36,772 bases of DNA from assembly GCA_030524715.1 (NCBI GenBank), contig JAUNGB010000054.1, positions 1 to 36,772 on the forward strand. Direction: 5' to 3'. Source of the stretch: Eubacteriales bacterium. Lineage in GTDB: Bacteria > Bacillota > Clostridia > Lachnospirales > Lachnospiraceae. Positions 1 to 7,428 of this stretch are shown here, piece by piece. How positions within the stretch are numbered: position 1 is the first letter of the stretch; each line of letters opens with the position of its first letter. The notes under the pieces were generated by a model that did not search any database, had not been told where the DNA came from, and saw only the letters and a list, made by a program, of their open reading frames with translations. A program made the translations under genes and the position numbers.

Positions 1-197
1 ATTCTGGCAAAGTTGAAACGGAAATGCCTTCCCCCCTCCCGTGAATAGTAACGAATTAGCAACCCAACCCTTGAATTTTGCAAAAATCCTGTAGCTAATT
101 TTCAAATATTCTGTTAAAATAACCTTAAGCAGTTCATTCACTTTATTCAGTCAGAATGTGATCCGTTATACCCGACCTGTTCAGGGAGACCGAATAT

Positions 198-1226
198 ATG
201 AAACTTGTTAATACACCTTATGATGATGTTTTCAGAACTCTGTTGAATGACTGTACCGAACTGATTATCCCTGTTGTAAACGAAATCTTCGGCGAGAACT
301 ATAATGGAAACGAACCCGTTATCTTTTTCCAGAACGAACATTTCCTGAACCAGCAGGATGGAAATACCAATGAGAAAATCACGGACTCCTGCTTTGAGAT
401 CCAGGGGGCTATCCGTAAAAAATACCATATAGAATGTCAGAGCGCGCCAGACGGCAGTCTGGCGATCCGGTTCTTCGAGTATGACTCGCAGATCGCACTG
501 GATAACGGCGAATTAACCAAACACTGTCTGGAAGTTACTTATCCGCATTCCGCTGTTTTATACCTGCGGCACACTTCCCGGACGCCGGACGCTATGACTA
601 TCAGGATAAATACACCGGGTGGGAGCATTTCCTATCAGATCCCGGTATTAAAAACACAGCAATATTCCATTGATGAAATATTTGAGAAAAATATGCTTTT
701 CCTGATTCCCTTCTACATATTCTCTTACGAAAAAAATCTGGGCGAATATGATACGGACGCTGAGAAGATGGAAGAGCTTAAAAAACAGTACTTTGAGATA
801 AGAAACCGATTGGATACCATATGCGCTGCCGGAATCATCAATGAGTATACCAAATGCACCATTATTGATATGTCCAGAAAAGTTCTGGAGCATCTTGCAG
901 CCCATTATACCAATGTCAGGAAAGGAGTGATTTCTGTTATGGGAGGACACATCCTGGAACATGAAGCAAAAACTATTTTAAACCGCGGCATTCAGGCCGG
1001 AAAAAAGGAGGGCAAAAAAGAAGGCATCCGTGAGGGCATCCAGGCAGGCAAAAAAGAGGGCATCCGCGAGGGCATTCAAGCGGGCAAAAAAGAAGGTATC
1101 CGCGAGGGCATTCAGACAGGCAAAAAAGATACACTGTTGGAATTAGTCCGTGACGGACTTCTCAATGCTGAAGAAGCTGCTAAACGCCTGCAAATGGACG
1201 AACACGAATTTAAAAAACTTCTTTAA
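198..1226 (+). CDS. Rpn/YhgA-like PD-(D/E)XK nuclease family protein with repeat tail
   Basis: A 342-residue protein of the Rpn (recombination-promoting nuclease)/YhgA-like putative transposase family, whose members are DNA endonucleases with a PD-(D/E)XK core. The N-terminus (YDDVFRTLLND) and the block around residues 65-80, containing YHIECQ, match the family's catalytic region, where E-x-Q replaces the usual E-x-K. The C-terminal quarter (residues 264-311) is four 12-residue units of the type GIREGIQAGKKE. These lead into a short helical tail (LLELVRDGLLNAEEAAKRL) typical of the family. The start is the ATG at 198, preceded by AGGGAG at 183-188. The gene stands alone and ends in a bidirectional terminator shared with the convergent RNase gene. 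Biological role is unknown; in Lachnospiraceae these genes are usually multicopy. Family call is confident, function is not. Confidence 0.85.
   Translation: MKLVNTPYDDVFRTLLNDCTELIIPVVNEIFGENYNGNEPVIFFQNEHFLNQQDGNTNEKITDSCFEIQGAIRKKYHIECQSAPDGSLAIRFFEYDSQIALDNGELTKHCLEVTYPHSAVLYLRHTSRTPDAMTIRINTPGGSISYQIPVLKTQQYSIDEIFEKNMLFLIPFYIFSYEKNLGEYDTDAEKMEELKKQYFEIRNRLDTICAAGIINEYTKCTIIDMSRKVLEHLAAHYTNVRKGVISVMGGHILEHEAKTILNRGIQAGKKEGKKEGIREGIQAGKKEGIREGIQAGKKEGIREGIQTGKKDTLLELVRDGLLNAEEAAKRLQMDEHEFKKLL
987..1130 (+). repeat. Four in-frame 36-bp tandem repeats
   Basis: Four consecutive 36-bp units (12 codons each) encode GIQAGKKEGKKE, GIREGIQAGKKE, GIREGIQAGKKE and GIREGIQTGKKD. Being a multiple of three, the unit can expand or contract without a frameshift. 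The units differ at a few synonymous positions, so the array is not brand new. Confidence 0.9.
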
Positions 1227-1270
1227 TTACCTATTGTATTGCATCTGTATTGGTTAAAGTGAAGAACTGC

Positions 1271-1306
1271 AAAAATCTCCGGGAACTATTGTTCCCGGAG
1301 ATTTTT
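1271..1306. terminator. Bidirectional rho-independent terminator
   Basis: A perfect 16-bp inverted repeat (1271-1286 and 1291-1306) with loop TATT. The GC-rich core CTCCGGGAAC is flanked by A-tract and T-tract, so it can end transcription from both sides. It lies between the stops of the convergent Rpn-like gene and metallo-beta-lactamase gene. Confidence 0.92.
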
Positions 1307-1331
1307 ATAGTGTATTCCATATATCCCTTCG

Positions 1332-2948
1332 TCAAATATCTGTACGATCCCATTTGTCGCAAAGAGATTGAATTTCCCGGGTAAAGCGATCCAGTTCCTT
1401 ATTTGGGCAGCCCTCATTCTTCCGGATGACGGAAATAAGCCTGTGGCCCATTGCCAGCAATTTCTCGAAGGTACGGGCTGCTTTGGCTGCTTTCGGCGTC
1501 GCGGCGGTCTTTTCAATCTTTACACCCTTTGCTTCATATATGCAGGAATCCGCAAGTAAATCATACACAGTTCCGCTGAAAGGAGCCATAGTATCAAAAC
1601 CATAATCGTCCTTTAACCGTTGTGCGAAAATTTCTGTCACGCTGTCTTCACCATGGGTAATAAATACTTTTTGCGGCTGATCCTTAAACGCTTTTACCCA
1701 ATCGATCAGGCCATTTACATCCGCATGCCCGCTGATTCCCGGCATCTGGCAGATTTCTGCTGCCACATGGACAGCTTCTCCAAAAAGCTTTACTTCCTTT
1801 GCGCCCTCCAGAAGCGACCTTCCCAAAGTACCGATGGCCTGATATCCCACAAATAAAATAGTATTCTTTTCATCCCAGAGATTATGCTTTAAATGATGCT
1901 TAATACGGCCTGCGTCACACATCCCGCTGGCAGAAATGATAACCTTACATTCATCAACAAAATTAATCGCTTTGGAATCATCGCTGGTGACAGAGGTTTT
2001 TAAGCCGGGAAAGCTGATCGGGTTAATCCCCTTATGAATCAGTTCCATAGCCTCTTCATCAAAACAGTCATACTGATGTTCTCCAAAAATATTTGTCGCC
2101 TCAATAGCAAGCGGACTGTCCACATAAACCTTGAATCCGTCATGCCCGTGTACACGTCCTTCTTCTTTGATCTGGCGGATAAAATATAACATTTCCTGCG
2201 TGCGCCCCACCGCAAAAGAAGGAATCACCAGATTACCGCCTCTGTCAAATGTCCTCTGGATAACCTCTGCCAGAAGCCCCACATAGTCTGGTCTTTCTCC
2301 ATGGCTTCTGTCGCCATAGGTGGATTCCATAACCACATAATCCGCCTCATGGAGATACTGCGGATCTTTAATCAAAGGCTGATTGAGATTTCCGATATCG
2401 CCGGAAAAAACAATGACTTTTTCTTTTCCTTCTTCTGTTATACGAACTTCAACACTGGCAGAACCAAGCAAATGCCCCGCATCCACAAAACGGACGCGGA
2501 TACCTTCTGCCGGAACTATTTCCTTATCATATGGACACCTCACAAAATTGCGAAGCACGCCAAGGGCGTCCTCCATTGTATATGCCGGAATAAATTCCGG
2601 CTTGCCCTGCCTGCGGCCTTTGCGATTGCGCCATTCAGCCTCGAACATCTGAATATGGGCGCTGTCACGCAGCATAATATCACACAAATGGCATGTGGCG
2701 TCAGTTGCGTAGACAGGCCCCTGAAACCCTTTCGCATAGATAGCCGGCAAATTACCGGAATGATCCATATGGGCATGGGTAAGTAAAACGAAATCCAGTT
2801 CCCCGGGACTAACAGGAATATCTACGTTTTCATAATAATTAGGACCTTGCTCCATTCCACAGTCTACCAGAAACTTGCTGCCTGCCGCTTCCAGATAATA
2901 GCAGCTGCCGGTTACCTCATGGGTTGCCCCTATAAAAGTTATTTTCAT
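1332..2948 (-). CDS. Beta-CASP metallo-beta-lactamase fold RNase-like protein
   Basis: A 538-residue cytosolic metallo-beta-lactamase of the beta-CASP/RMMBL type (CPSF73, YsnA and Ttha0252 relatives), which cut or trim RNA with two zinc ions. The zinc motif HAHMDH is at residues 58-63. Later motifs are SGDIGN, the beta-CASP stretch ending SGMCDAGRIKHHL, and the C-terminal PGISGHAD and FITHGE blocks. The frame is open upstream, but the ATG at 2948 is chosen because AAAGGGGG sits just before it and the protein then begins at the family's usual MKITFIGATHEVTGSC. Length is normal. It is transcribed alone toward the shared terminator. The RNA substrate cannot be read from sequence. Confidence 0.93.
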   Translation of the reverse strand: MKITFIGATHEVTGSCYYLEAAGSKFLVDCGMEQGPNYYENVDIPVSPGELDFVLLTHAHMDHSGNLPAIYAKGFQGPVYATDATCHLCDIMLRDSAHIQMFEAEWRNRKGRRQGKPEFIPAYTMEDALGVLRNFVRCPYDKEIVPAEGIRVRFVDAGHLLGSASVEVRITEEGKEKVIVFSGDIGNLNQPLIKDPQYLHEADYVVMESTYGDRSHGERPDYVGLLAEVIQRTFDRGGNLVIPSFAVGRTQEMLYFIRQIKEEGRVHGHDGFKVYVDSPLAIEATNIFGEHQYDCFDEEAMELIHKGINPISFPGLKTSVTSDDSKAINFVDECKVIISASGMCDAGRIKHHLKHNLWDEKNTILFVGYQAIGTLGRSLLEGAKEVKLFGEAVHVAAEICQMPGISGHADVNGLIDWVKAFKDQPQKVFITHGEDSVTEIFAQRLKDDYGFDTMAPFSGTVYDLLADSCIYEAKGVKIEKTAATPKAAKAARTFEKLLAMGHRLISVIRKNEGCPNKELDRFTREIQSLCDKWDRTDI

Positions 2949-2952
2949 GCAC

Positions 2953-3029
2953 AAACCCCCTTTTGCCTGTAAACAATCACAAACTAATTGTATTGTAATT
3001 ATTATACACAACAAAAGGGGGTTTTAACA
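2953..3029 (-). promoter_or_regulatory. Putative promoter with long-spaced inverted repeat over the RBS
   Basis: On the minus strand a perfect -10 TATAAT lies at 3001-3006, with a poor -35 (TGTTAA, 3024-3029) 17 bp upstream. A 13-bp perfect inverted repeat, aaacccccttttg (2953-2965) and caaaagggggttt (3012-3024), brackets this. The downstream arm contains the Shine-Dalgarno GGGGG of the beta-CASP gene and the upstream arm lies in the promoter spacer. Only one arm would be in the transcript if initiation occurs near 2994. Confidence 0.5.
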
Positions 3030-3554
3030 GTCTTTTTCTGAATCCTTCTCTATAAATCTTTCGAAACTTTTTTTCTACAGTCCGATTTGAGGATACAGAT
3101 TCCTAAAGTTTGCTTTATGCCCTAACTTGTTACTAATGTTTGATTTCAGTTGATCCTTTAAATATTTCGTTAATCTGTTACATTTCGTTAATCTGTTACT
3201 GCGAACACTTCTGGCCAAAGGACGGTAAAGGAAGTTTACAAGTATTTTTTCTCATTTGTATTTTTCATCCTCCGGACGTCATCCGTGTTCCGCTATTCAA
3301 TTGTAAATTCTTTGATTTCAGTTGCTAATCCTTTTTCCGCCTGCTTGTCGAGGACAGACAGAAAAAGAAAGTTTAAAAATAAGATGCATTGTCAGGCCAC
3401 GGCCCGAATTTTCCCCAAAATAAGCCGTCCTGACAGAACACCAGGCTCCTGCTGCCGTACAGACGCGGCAAGCGAAAGAAGTTAGAATTGGTGTCGTTAA
3501 AACATTTCACCCATATTTTTTGTTGTTTGTAAATGGTAATGCGTGTACAGCGCA
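3030..3554. other. AT-rich intergenic stretch without a recognisable gene
   Basis: About 520 bases hold no frame with a convincing start, RBS or family match. The stretch contains an 18-bp tandem duplication (3164-3199). The motif tttgatttcagttg occurs twice, near 3140 and near 3311. A hairpin with arms gtaatgcg/cgcattac (3536-3558) overlaps the stop of the next minus-strand gene but has no clear U-tract. Confidence 0.6.
3164..3199. repeat. Perfect 18-bp tandem duplication
   Basis: The 18-mer atttcgttaatctgttac occurs twice, head to tail and without mismatch, at 3164-3181 and 3182-3199. Confidence 0.9.
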
Positions 3555-4061
3555 TTACTTTACTAAAATGCCACTTGTTAATGTCGTTGTCGATTCTTTG
3601 GTTCCACCATCTTTAGCAGCATGGTAGCCACGAACACGATAATAATGGTTGCTTGGTACAATGACATTGATACTTCTGCTTAAACTTGTTGCATCATCAA
3701 GTTCAAATCGCCAATATTTATATGTCGCATAACTTCCATCTTCTTTTTGCTCCAAATAAAGATACAAATAAACATTATCGCATTCATGATGACACTGTGT
3801 TAATCCATAAATATTTATCTCATTACTTGAAAGCTTCGAAATTTTGGCACTACCGTATGCCAAGTTATTGCTTCTCAGCAGACTATAACTGGTATCTTCC
3901 GAAAAATCTTCTGATGTCTCAGTTTCAGTTATTTCATCTAAAATACTGGAAGCCTGGACAGCAGATACAGGCAGGATCATATTTAAAGACAGCATACCTG
4001 CCAAAACGACAGTTCCTATTTTTTTTCTTCTGTTCGTACTTTCACTCCTTTCCAACTGCAA
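3555..4061 (-). CDS. Small secreted protein, probably DUF6147-like
   Basis: Up to 168 residues: a signal peptide (RRKKIGTVVLAGMLSLNMIL, then PVSAVQAS with likely cleavage after AVQA), a short acidic linker, and a beta-rich domain with a CHHEC motif and repeated Tyr/Leu strands. It resembles the small exported DUF6147-type proteins of Lachnospiraceae; that name is from memory and uncertain. The only in-frame standard start upstream of the signal peptide is a TTG at 4061 or the TTG two codons on. A strong Shine-Dalgarno (AAAGGAG) instead points to codon 4037-4035, which is ACG, where ATG would give MNRRKKIGTVV. The start may therefore be mutated, non-canonical, or the TTG at 4061 with AGGGG before it. 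Visibly AT-rich compared with neighbours. Function unknown. Confidence 0.65.
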   Translation of the reverse strand: MQLERSESTNRRKKIGTVVLAGMLSLNMILPVSAVQASSILDEITETETSEDFSEDTSYSLLRSNNLAYGSAKISKLSSNEINIYGLTQCHHECDNVYLYLYLEQKEDGSYATYKYWRFELDDATSLSRSINVIVPSNHYYRVRGYHAAKDGGTKESTTTLTSGILVK

Positions 4062-4107
4062 ACTTACCCCTACACTATTAATACGATTTTAAACGCCTTA
4101 AATCACA

Positions 4108-4992
4108 TCAAAAAGTCATATTTTTTATAATTTTTTTTAATTCATCCAGTTCTATTCTTCCATATACCTTGTATAATACATTATCTTGCCTCCATTGAGC
4201 CAATGAACTGGCCATAGTATCTTGTTTTTCCTTAATTTGCTGAATCTCAACTGTTATTCCCTCTACATCGATACTTATCTTCTGAGTATCATCCGATGGA
4301 AAACTATCCAGTTTACTAGATGTACTTTCATTTTCTTTATCAATGAAAAGCGATATTATATTCTTTTCATACAAATACTCCAATCTAGCTGTTTTCGAAA
4401 AGGAATCAACTTCATAATAAACAAACTCAAAGTTTCTCGGTCGATATAAAAACTCCGGCACTTCAACTCCCAATTTACTTTCAATATCTCCAATCGCCTG
4501 ATACTCGTCACCGCTATCAGCTTCATTTCTATTGTCATTATCCATAACTATTCTCGTATCGTCTCCAACTAAGTATTTTACATTTTTAACAAAATACGTC
4601 CTATTCGCCTCACTAGTCATGCTGGCGGCAAACACGCACAGCACTCCAACGAACCCAAAGCCTGCCGCTTTAACAAACCGATAATGTCTGCCAGCCTTTT
4701 TGGATGTCCGGGCGGCGGCAGGGATGGGCATTGGAATGGTCTTTTCCTCCGCAGCTCCGGAAGAGCCTGCATCTGCCGGGGAAGAATCCTCATCCTCACG
4801 GTAGATGCCCTCCGCTTTTAAGCGCTCCACCAGCTTATTGTACGAGGCTAAAACCTCTTCCTCGGACTCTTCTTCGTAATCCTCGAATTCCCCGTCGGAG
4901 AAAAGAGCGGCTTCCAGGGCTTCTGCCTCTTTGATATACTGCTTCTCAAGCAGCTTTTTCCACTCGTCGTCTTCCTCAAATTTTTTATCCAT
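4108..4992 (-). CDS. DUF4367-type single-pass membrane protein, possible anti-sigma factor
   Basis: A 294-residue protein with a very acidic cytosolic N-terminus (residues 1-100, ending in a Pro/Ala linker), one membrane segment at about 106-124 (FVKAAGFGFVGVLCVFAASM), and an extracytoplasmic domain resembling DUF4367 (residues ~165-294, with VPEFLYRPRNFEFVYYEV and a C-terminal YGRIELDELKKIIKNM). In Lachnospiraceae such proteins often accompany small sigma factors. Here the nearest sigma gene is at 6335-6856, separated by the divergent murG, so the anti-sigma role is inference. The ATG at 4992 has a weak upstream AGGAG. The first ~370 bases are GC-rich and the remainder markedly AT-rich, as if the outer domain had been exchanged. 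Confidence 0.75.
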   Translation of the reverse strand: MDKKFEEDDEWKKLLEKQYIKEAEALEAALFSDGEFEDYEEESEEEVLASYNKLVERLKAEGIYREDEDSSPADAGSSGAAEEKTIPMPIPAAARTSKKAGRHYRFVKAAGFGFVGVLCVFAASMTSEANRTYFVKNVKYLVGDDTRIVMDNDNRNEADSGDEYQAIGDIESKLGVEVPEFLYRPRNFEFVYYEVDSFSKTARLEYLYEKNIISLFIDKENESTSSKLDSFPSDDTQKISIDVEGITVEIQQIKEKQDTMASSLAQWRQDNVLYKVYGRIELDELKKIIKNMTF

Positions 4993-5024
4993 TTTTTTCT
5001 CCTAGAATTTATCTCTCCCTATTC

Positions 5025-5100
5025 AGAGCATGTTTGAAAATCTATTCCCGCAATCTGCATCCCCCACTTTGTGGAATACATCTTGCATCAAACACGCTCT
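5025..5100. repeat. Interspersed palindromic element, copy A (internally shortened)
   Basis: Ends agagcatgtttga (5025-5037) and tcaaacacgctct (5088-5100) are inverted repeats with one mismatch. The core, including ccccactttgtgg and aatacatcttgca, is nearly identical to the copy at 23945-24030, but about 12 bases (gaaagtaatttt) before the right arm are missing. It lies between the divergent DUF4367-type gene and murG. Confidence 0.88.
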
Positions 5101-5119
5101 GGTCAAGTCTTTTTCCTCC

Positions 5120-5148
5120 TTGACAATTCTGCCACGGGGGTTCATAGT
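5120..5148 (+). promoter_or_regulatory. Putative sigma-A promoter of murG
   Basis: A perfect -35 TTGACA (5120-5125), a 17-bp spacer, and -10 CATAGT (5143-5148). A start near 5155 gives a ~30-nt leader with AGGAGG at 5173-5178. It lies just to the right of repeat copy A. Confidence 0.6.
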
Positions 5149-5185
5149 TATGGTAAAGAAAAAAGCATTTTCAGGAGGAACCCCT

Positions 5186-6253
5186 ATGAAACATATTGTA
5201 CTTACCGGCGGCGGAACCGCCGGACATGTGACTCCCAATATCGCATTAATCCCCAGACTGCAGGAATCAGGCTACGAAATTTCCTATATCGGCTCCTACG
5301 AAGGTATCGAAAAGAAGCTGATCGAAGAACTGGGTATTCCTTATTACGGAATTTCTTCCGGTAAATTAAGACGTTACTTTGACCCAAAAAACTTTTCCGA
5401 TCCCTTCCGGGTCCTGAAGGGCTTCGGGCAGGCCAAAAAGCTTTTGAAGGAGCTTAAGCCTGATGTGGTATTCTCAAAGGGCGGTTTTGTCACAGTTCCT
5501 GTCGTCATTGCCGCAAAACGCTGCAAAATCCCGGCAATCATCCACGAGTCCGATATGACTCCCGGACTTGCCAATAAACTGTGTATCCCTTCCGCCGCGA
5601 AAATCTGCTGTAATTTTCCTGAGACTGTGGACAGTCTTCCCAAAGACAAAGCAGTCCTTACAGGTACTCCTATCCGGCAGGAGCTTTTAAACGGCGACAA
5701 GGAAGCTGCAAGGAAATTCTGCGGTTTCACTTCCTCTAAGCCAGTCCTGATGGTGATCGGCGGGAGCCTCGGCGCCGCGTCCGTAAATGAAAATATCCGC
5801 AAAATACTGCCTGAGCTTCTGAAAGAATTTCAGGTCATTCATCTTTGCGGAAAAGGAAAGACGGACGAAAGCCTGAACCAAACAGAGGGCTATGTACAGT
5901 ACGAATATATAAAAAAAGAGCTTCCTGATCTGTTCGCACTGGCAGATATCGTCATCTCCCGTGCTGGCGCCAACGCCATCTGTGAAATCAGCGCTCTCAA
6001 CAAGCCCAACCTTCTGATCCCTCTCTCTGCAAAGGCAAGCCGCGGCGACCAGATTTTAAATGCCCGCTCCTTCGAACGTCAGGGCTACAGCATGGTCATG
6101 GAAGAAGAAGAGATTACCGAAACGACCCTGTTAAATTCTATCCGCGAATTATATGCCAACCGCCAGTCATATATTGACGCAATGGCGGCAAGCAGCCATC
6201 TGGATTCCATTACCCGGATCACAGAACTGATTGAGGAATGCACCCGGTCTTAA
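5186..6253 (+). CDS. murG: UDP-GlcNAc:lipid I GlcNAc transferase MurG
   Basis: A 355-residue peripheral membrane glycosyltransferase that adds GlcNAc to lipid I, giving lipid II, the last cytosolic step of peptidoglycan precursor synthesis. The N-terminal glycine loop [10 protein letters not shown] (residues 8-17), the acceptor-side [11 protein letters not shown] and [12 protein letters not shown], and the donor-side [17 protein letters not shown] and a late SRGDQ motif are all present, and length is normal. The start is the ATG at 5186, preceded by AGGAGG with 7-nt spacing. The longer open frame would begin inside repeat copy A and is rejected. It is monocistronic, with its own promoter and terminator, and is not in a mur/dcw cluster, as is common for the second, Clostridia-type MurG. 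Confidence 0.95.
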   Translation: MKHIVLTGGGTAGHVTPNIALIPRLQESGYEISYIGSYEGIEKKLIEELGIPYYGISSGKLRRYFDPKNFSDPFRVLKGFGQAKKLLKELKPDVVFSKGGFVTVPVVIAAKRCKIPAIIHESDMTPGLANKLCIPSAAKICCNFPETVDSLPKDKAVLTGTPIRQELLNGDKEAARKFCGFTSSKPVLMVIGGSLGAASVNENIRKILPELLKEFQVIHLCGKGKTDESLNQTEGYVQYEYIKKELPDLFALADIVISRAGANAICEISALNKPNLLIPLSAKASRGDQILNARSFERQGYSMVMEEEEITETTLLNSIRELYANRQSYIDAMAASSHLDSITRITELIEECTRS

Positions 6254-6268
6254 AGGCCGGGCGTTTTT
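6243..6268 (+). terminator. Terminator overlapping the murG stop
   Basis: Stem cccggtc / ggccggg with loop ttaaa, then CG and five T. The stem begins inside the last codons of murG. Confidence 0.82.
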
Positions 6269-6334
6269 CCCGGCAGCTTCCAGACCTTCTCTTGTGAGTT
6301 TTTATACAGGATTCAGAGCAAATTCAACCTATAT

Positions 6335-6856
6335 CTACTTTTCCAGCTCCTTTTTAATCCACCGTCTGGTTCTCATAACACGGTTATTGACATTATTTTT
6401 GCTTATACCGTATTCGGCGGCAACAGAATCCGGAGATTGGCCGTCACATTTTACCTTCATGATTATTTCGTAATTCGTCGGACTCCATTCCCATAATCTC
6501 TGGAGAACCATTTTCACATTACTGTTTGCCTCAATATCGTCCAGAAGGCTTTCTATGCTGCAAAAGCCCCTGAATGCCGTCAGATCAAAGTCTTCCCTGT
6601 CCATTACACAAAGTTCGTTTTTCACATAAGGCTTTTTCAAATGGTCTTTGGACATATTGACCGTAACCGTCGTAATAAACGCGCGAAGCTTTCTTTCACA
6701 TGAGATATCCACCTTGTCGCACATTTTATACAGCCTGCAGAACACCTCCTGAACAATATCGTCGACCACAGCCTCGTCTTTTATGAACTTGCGGGCCATA
6801 TCCTTTGAGAATCCCTGATATTTCAAATAAATATCCTCAAAATCCTCATTTGTCAT
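6335..6856 (-). CDS. Small sigma-70 family (ECF-like) sigma factor
   Basis: 173 residues with region 2 (residues ~8-75, including VVDDIVQEVFCRLYKM, the helix that contacts core RNA polymerase and the -10) and region 4 (residues ~120-172, with the HTH YGISKNNVNNRVMRTRRWIKKEL). It is a clear paralogue of the sigma factor at 35231-35767: both share (P)TNY(D/E)I, EYGISKNNVNNRV and the C-terminal WI.(E/K)EL. It follows the HIT gene by 30 bp and is probably cotranscribed. Its Shine-Dalgarno is weak. A 7-codon frame (ATG at 6869) preceded by AGGCGGG overlaps the start and could couple translation. No anti-sigma gene is adjacent; the DUF4367-type gene at 4108-4992 is the nearest candidate. Confidence 0.88.
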   Translation of the reverse strand: MTNEDFEDIYLKYQGFSKDMARKFIKDEAVVDDIVQEVFCRLYKMCDKVDISCERKLRAFITTVTVNMSKDHLKKPYVKNELCVMDREDFDLTAFRGFCSIESLLDDIEANSNVKMVLQRLWEWSPTNYEIIMKVKCDGQSPDSVAAEYGISKNNVNNRVMRTRRWIKKELEK

Positions 6857-6886
6857 TCTTTTTATCCATTTCCCGCCTCACCACGG

Positions 6887-7291
6887 CTATGCCTTCACTT
6901 TTTCCAAGATCTCCTCCCTGTCCTCGTCGCTTAAGGTTCCTGGAGTCCAGGTAAGGCCCACTCCGTCTCCTTTATACCTTGGAATTAAGTGCATATGGAA
7001 GTGAAAAACAGTCTGGCCTGCGGTTTCGCCATTGTTCTGCACAATATTGAATCCGTCGCACTGCAGCGCCTCCGTCATTTTTCCGGCCATTTTTTTTGCA
7101 AGAATCATTGCCTTTCCCGCAAGCTCATCCGGAAGCTCATAAATGTTGGCTGCATGTGCCTTCGGCAGGATCAGGGCATGCCCCTTGCTTGCAGGTCCCA
7201 GATCCAGAATTACGCGGAAATCTCCATCCTCATACAAAGTAGCAGCCGGAATTTCTCCATTGGCGATTTTACAAAAAATACAATTTTCCAT
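6887..7291 (-). CDS. HIT family nucleotide hydrolase
   Basis: A 134-residue histidine-triad protein (HINT/Fhit-like), which hydrolyses nucleoside phosphoramidates or dinucleotide substrates in the cytosol. The triad motif HFHMH is at residues 97-101, with the preceding NNGETAGQTVFH typical of bacterial HIT proteins. The N-terminal CIFCKIANGEIP carries the Cys pair often seen in the family. The start is the ATG at 7291, preceded by AAGGAGG; the frame extends to a TTG six codons upstream, which would place the RBS inside the gene. It is first in a probable two-gene unit with the sigma factor. Two tandem 11-bp repeats lie directly upstream of its RBS. Confidence 0.93.
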   Translation of the reverse strand: MENCIFCKIANGEIPAATLYEDGDFRVILDLGPASKGHALILPKAHAANIYELPDELAGKAMILAKKMAGKMTEALQCDGFNIVQNNGETAGQTVFHFHMHLIPRYKGDGVGLTWTPGTLSDEDREEILEKVKA

Positions 7292-7306
7292 TGTCCGTTC
7301 CTCCTT

Positions 7307-7328
7307 CAATATTCGATCAATATTCGAT
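7307..7328. repeat. Tandem 11-bp repeat in the HIT leader
   Basis: caatattcgat occurs twice head to tail (7307-7317 and 7318-7328), immediately upstream of the HIT gene RBS and within the 137-bp divergent region shared with the histidine kinase. It could be an operator or chance duplication. Confidence 0.7.
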
Positions 7329-7428
7329 ACTTATATCCTCTATTTTGTCGCATTTTCTCGATTTTTTCAATACGAAATTTGTTGATTATGCAAATTACTG
7401 GTGATAAACTTCCTCTTGAGGTGATGAT

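Noticed and set aside
1-197. Search for a gene fragment or tRNA at the left edge
   Set aside because: No frame, cloverleaf or known motif found. It is only the upstream region of the Rpn-like gene.
987-1130. Regular repeats considered as a CRISPR array
   Set aside because: The units are contiguous with no spacers and are in frame within a protein tail.
3373-3555. Short minus-strand frame in the AT-rich gap
   Set aside because: No RBS and no match to a known family. It could at most be a decayed fragment.
5030-5185. Upstream extension of the murG frame
   Set aside because: It begins inside palindromic element copy A. The ATG at 5186 has AGGAGG and the conserved N-terminus.
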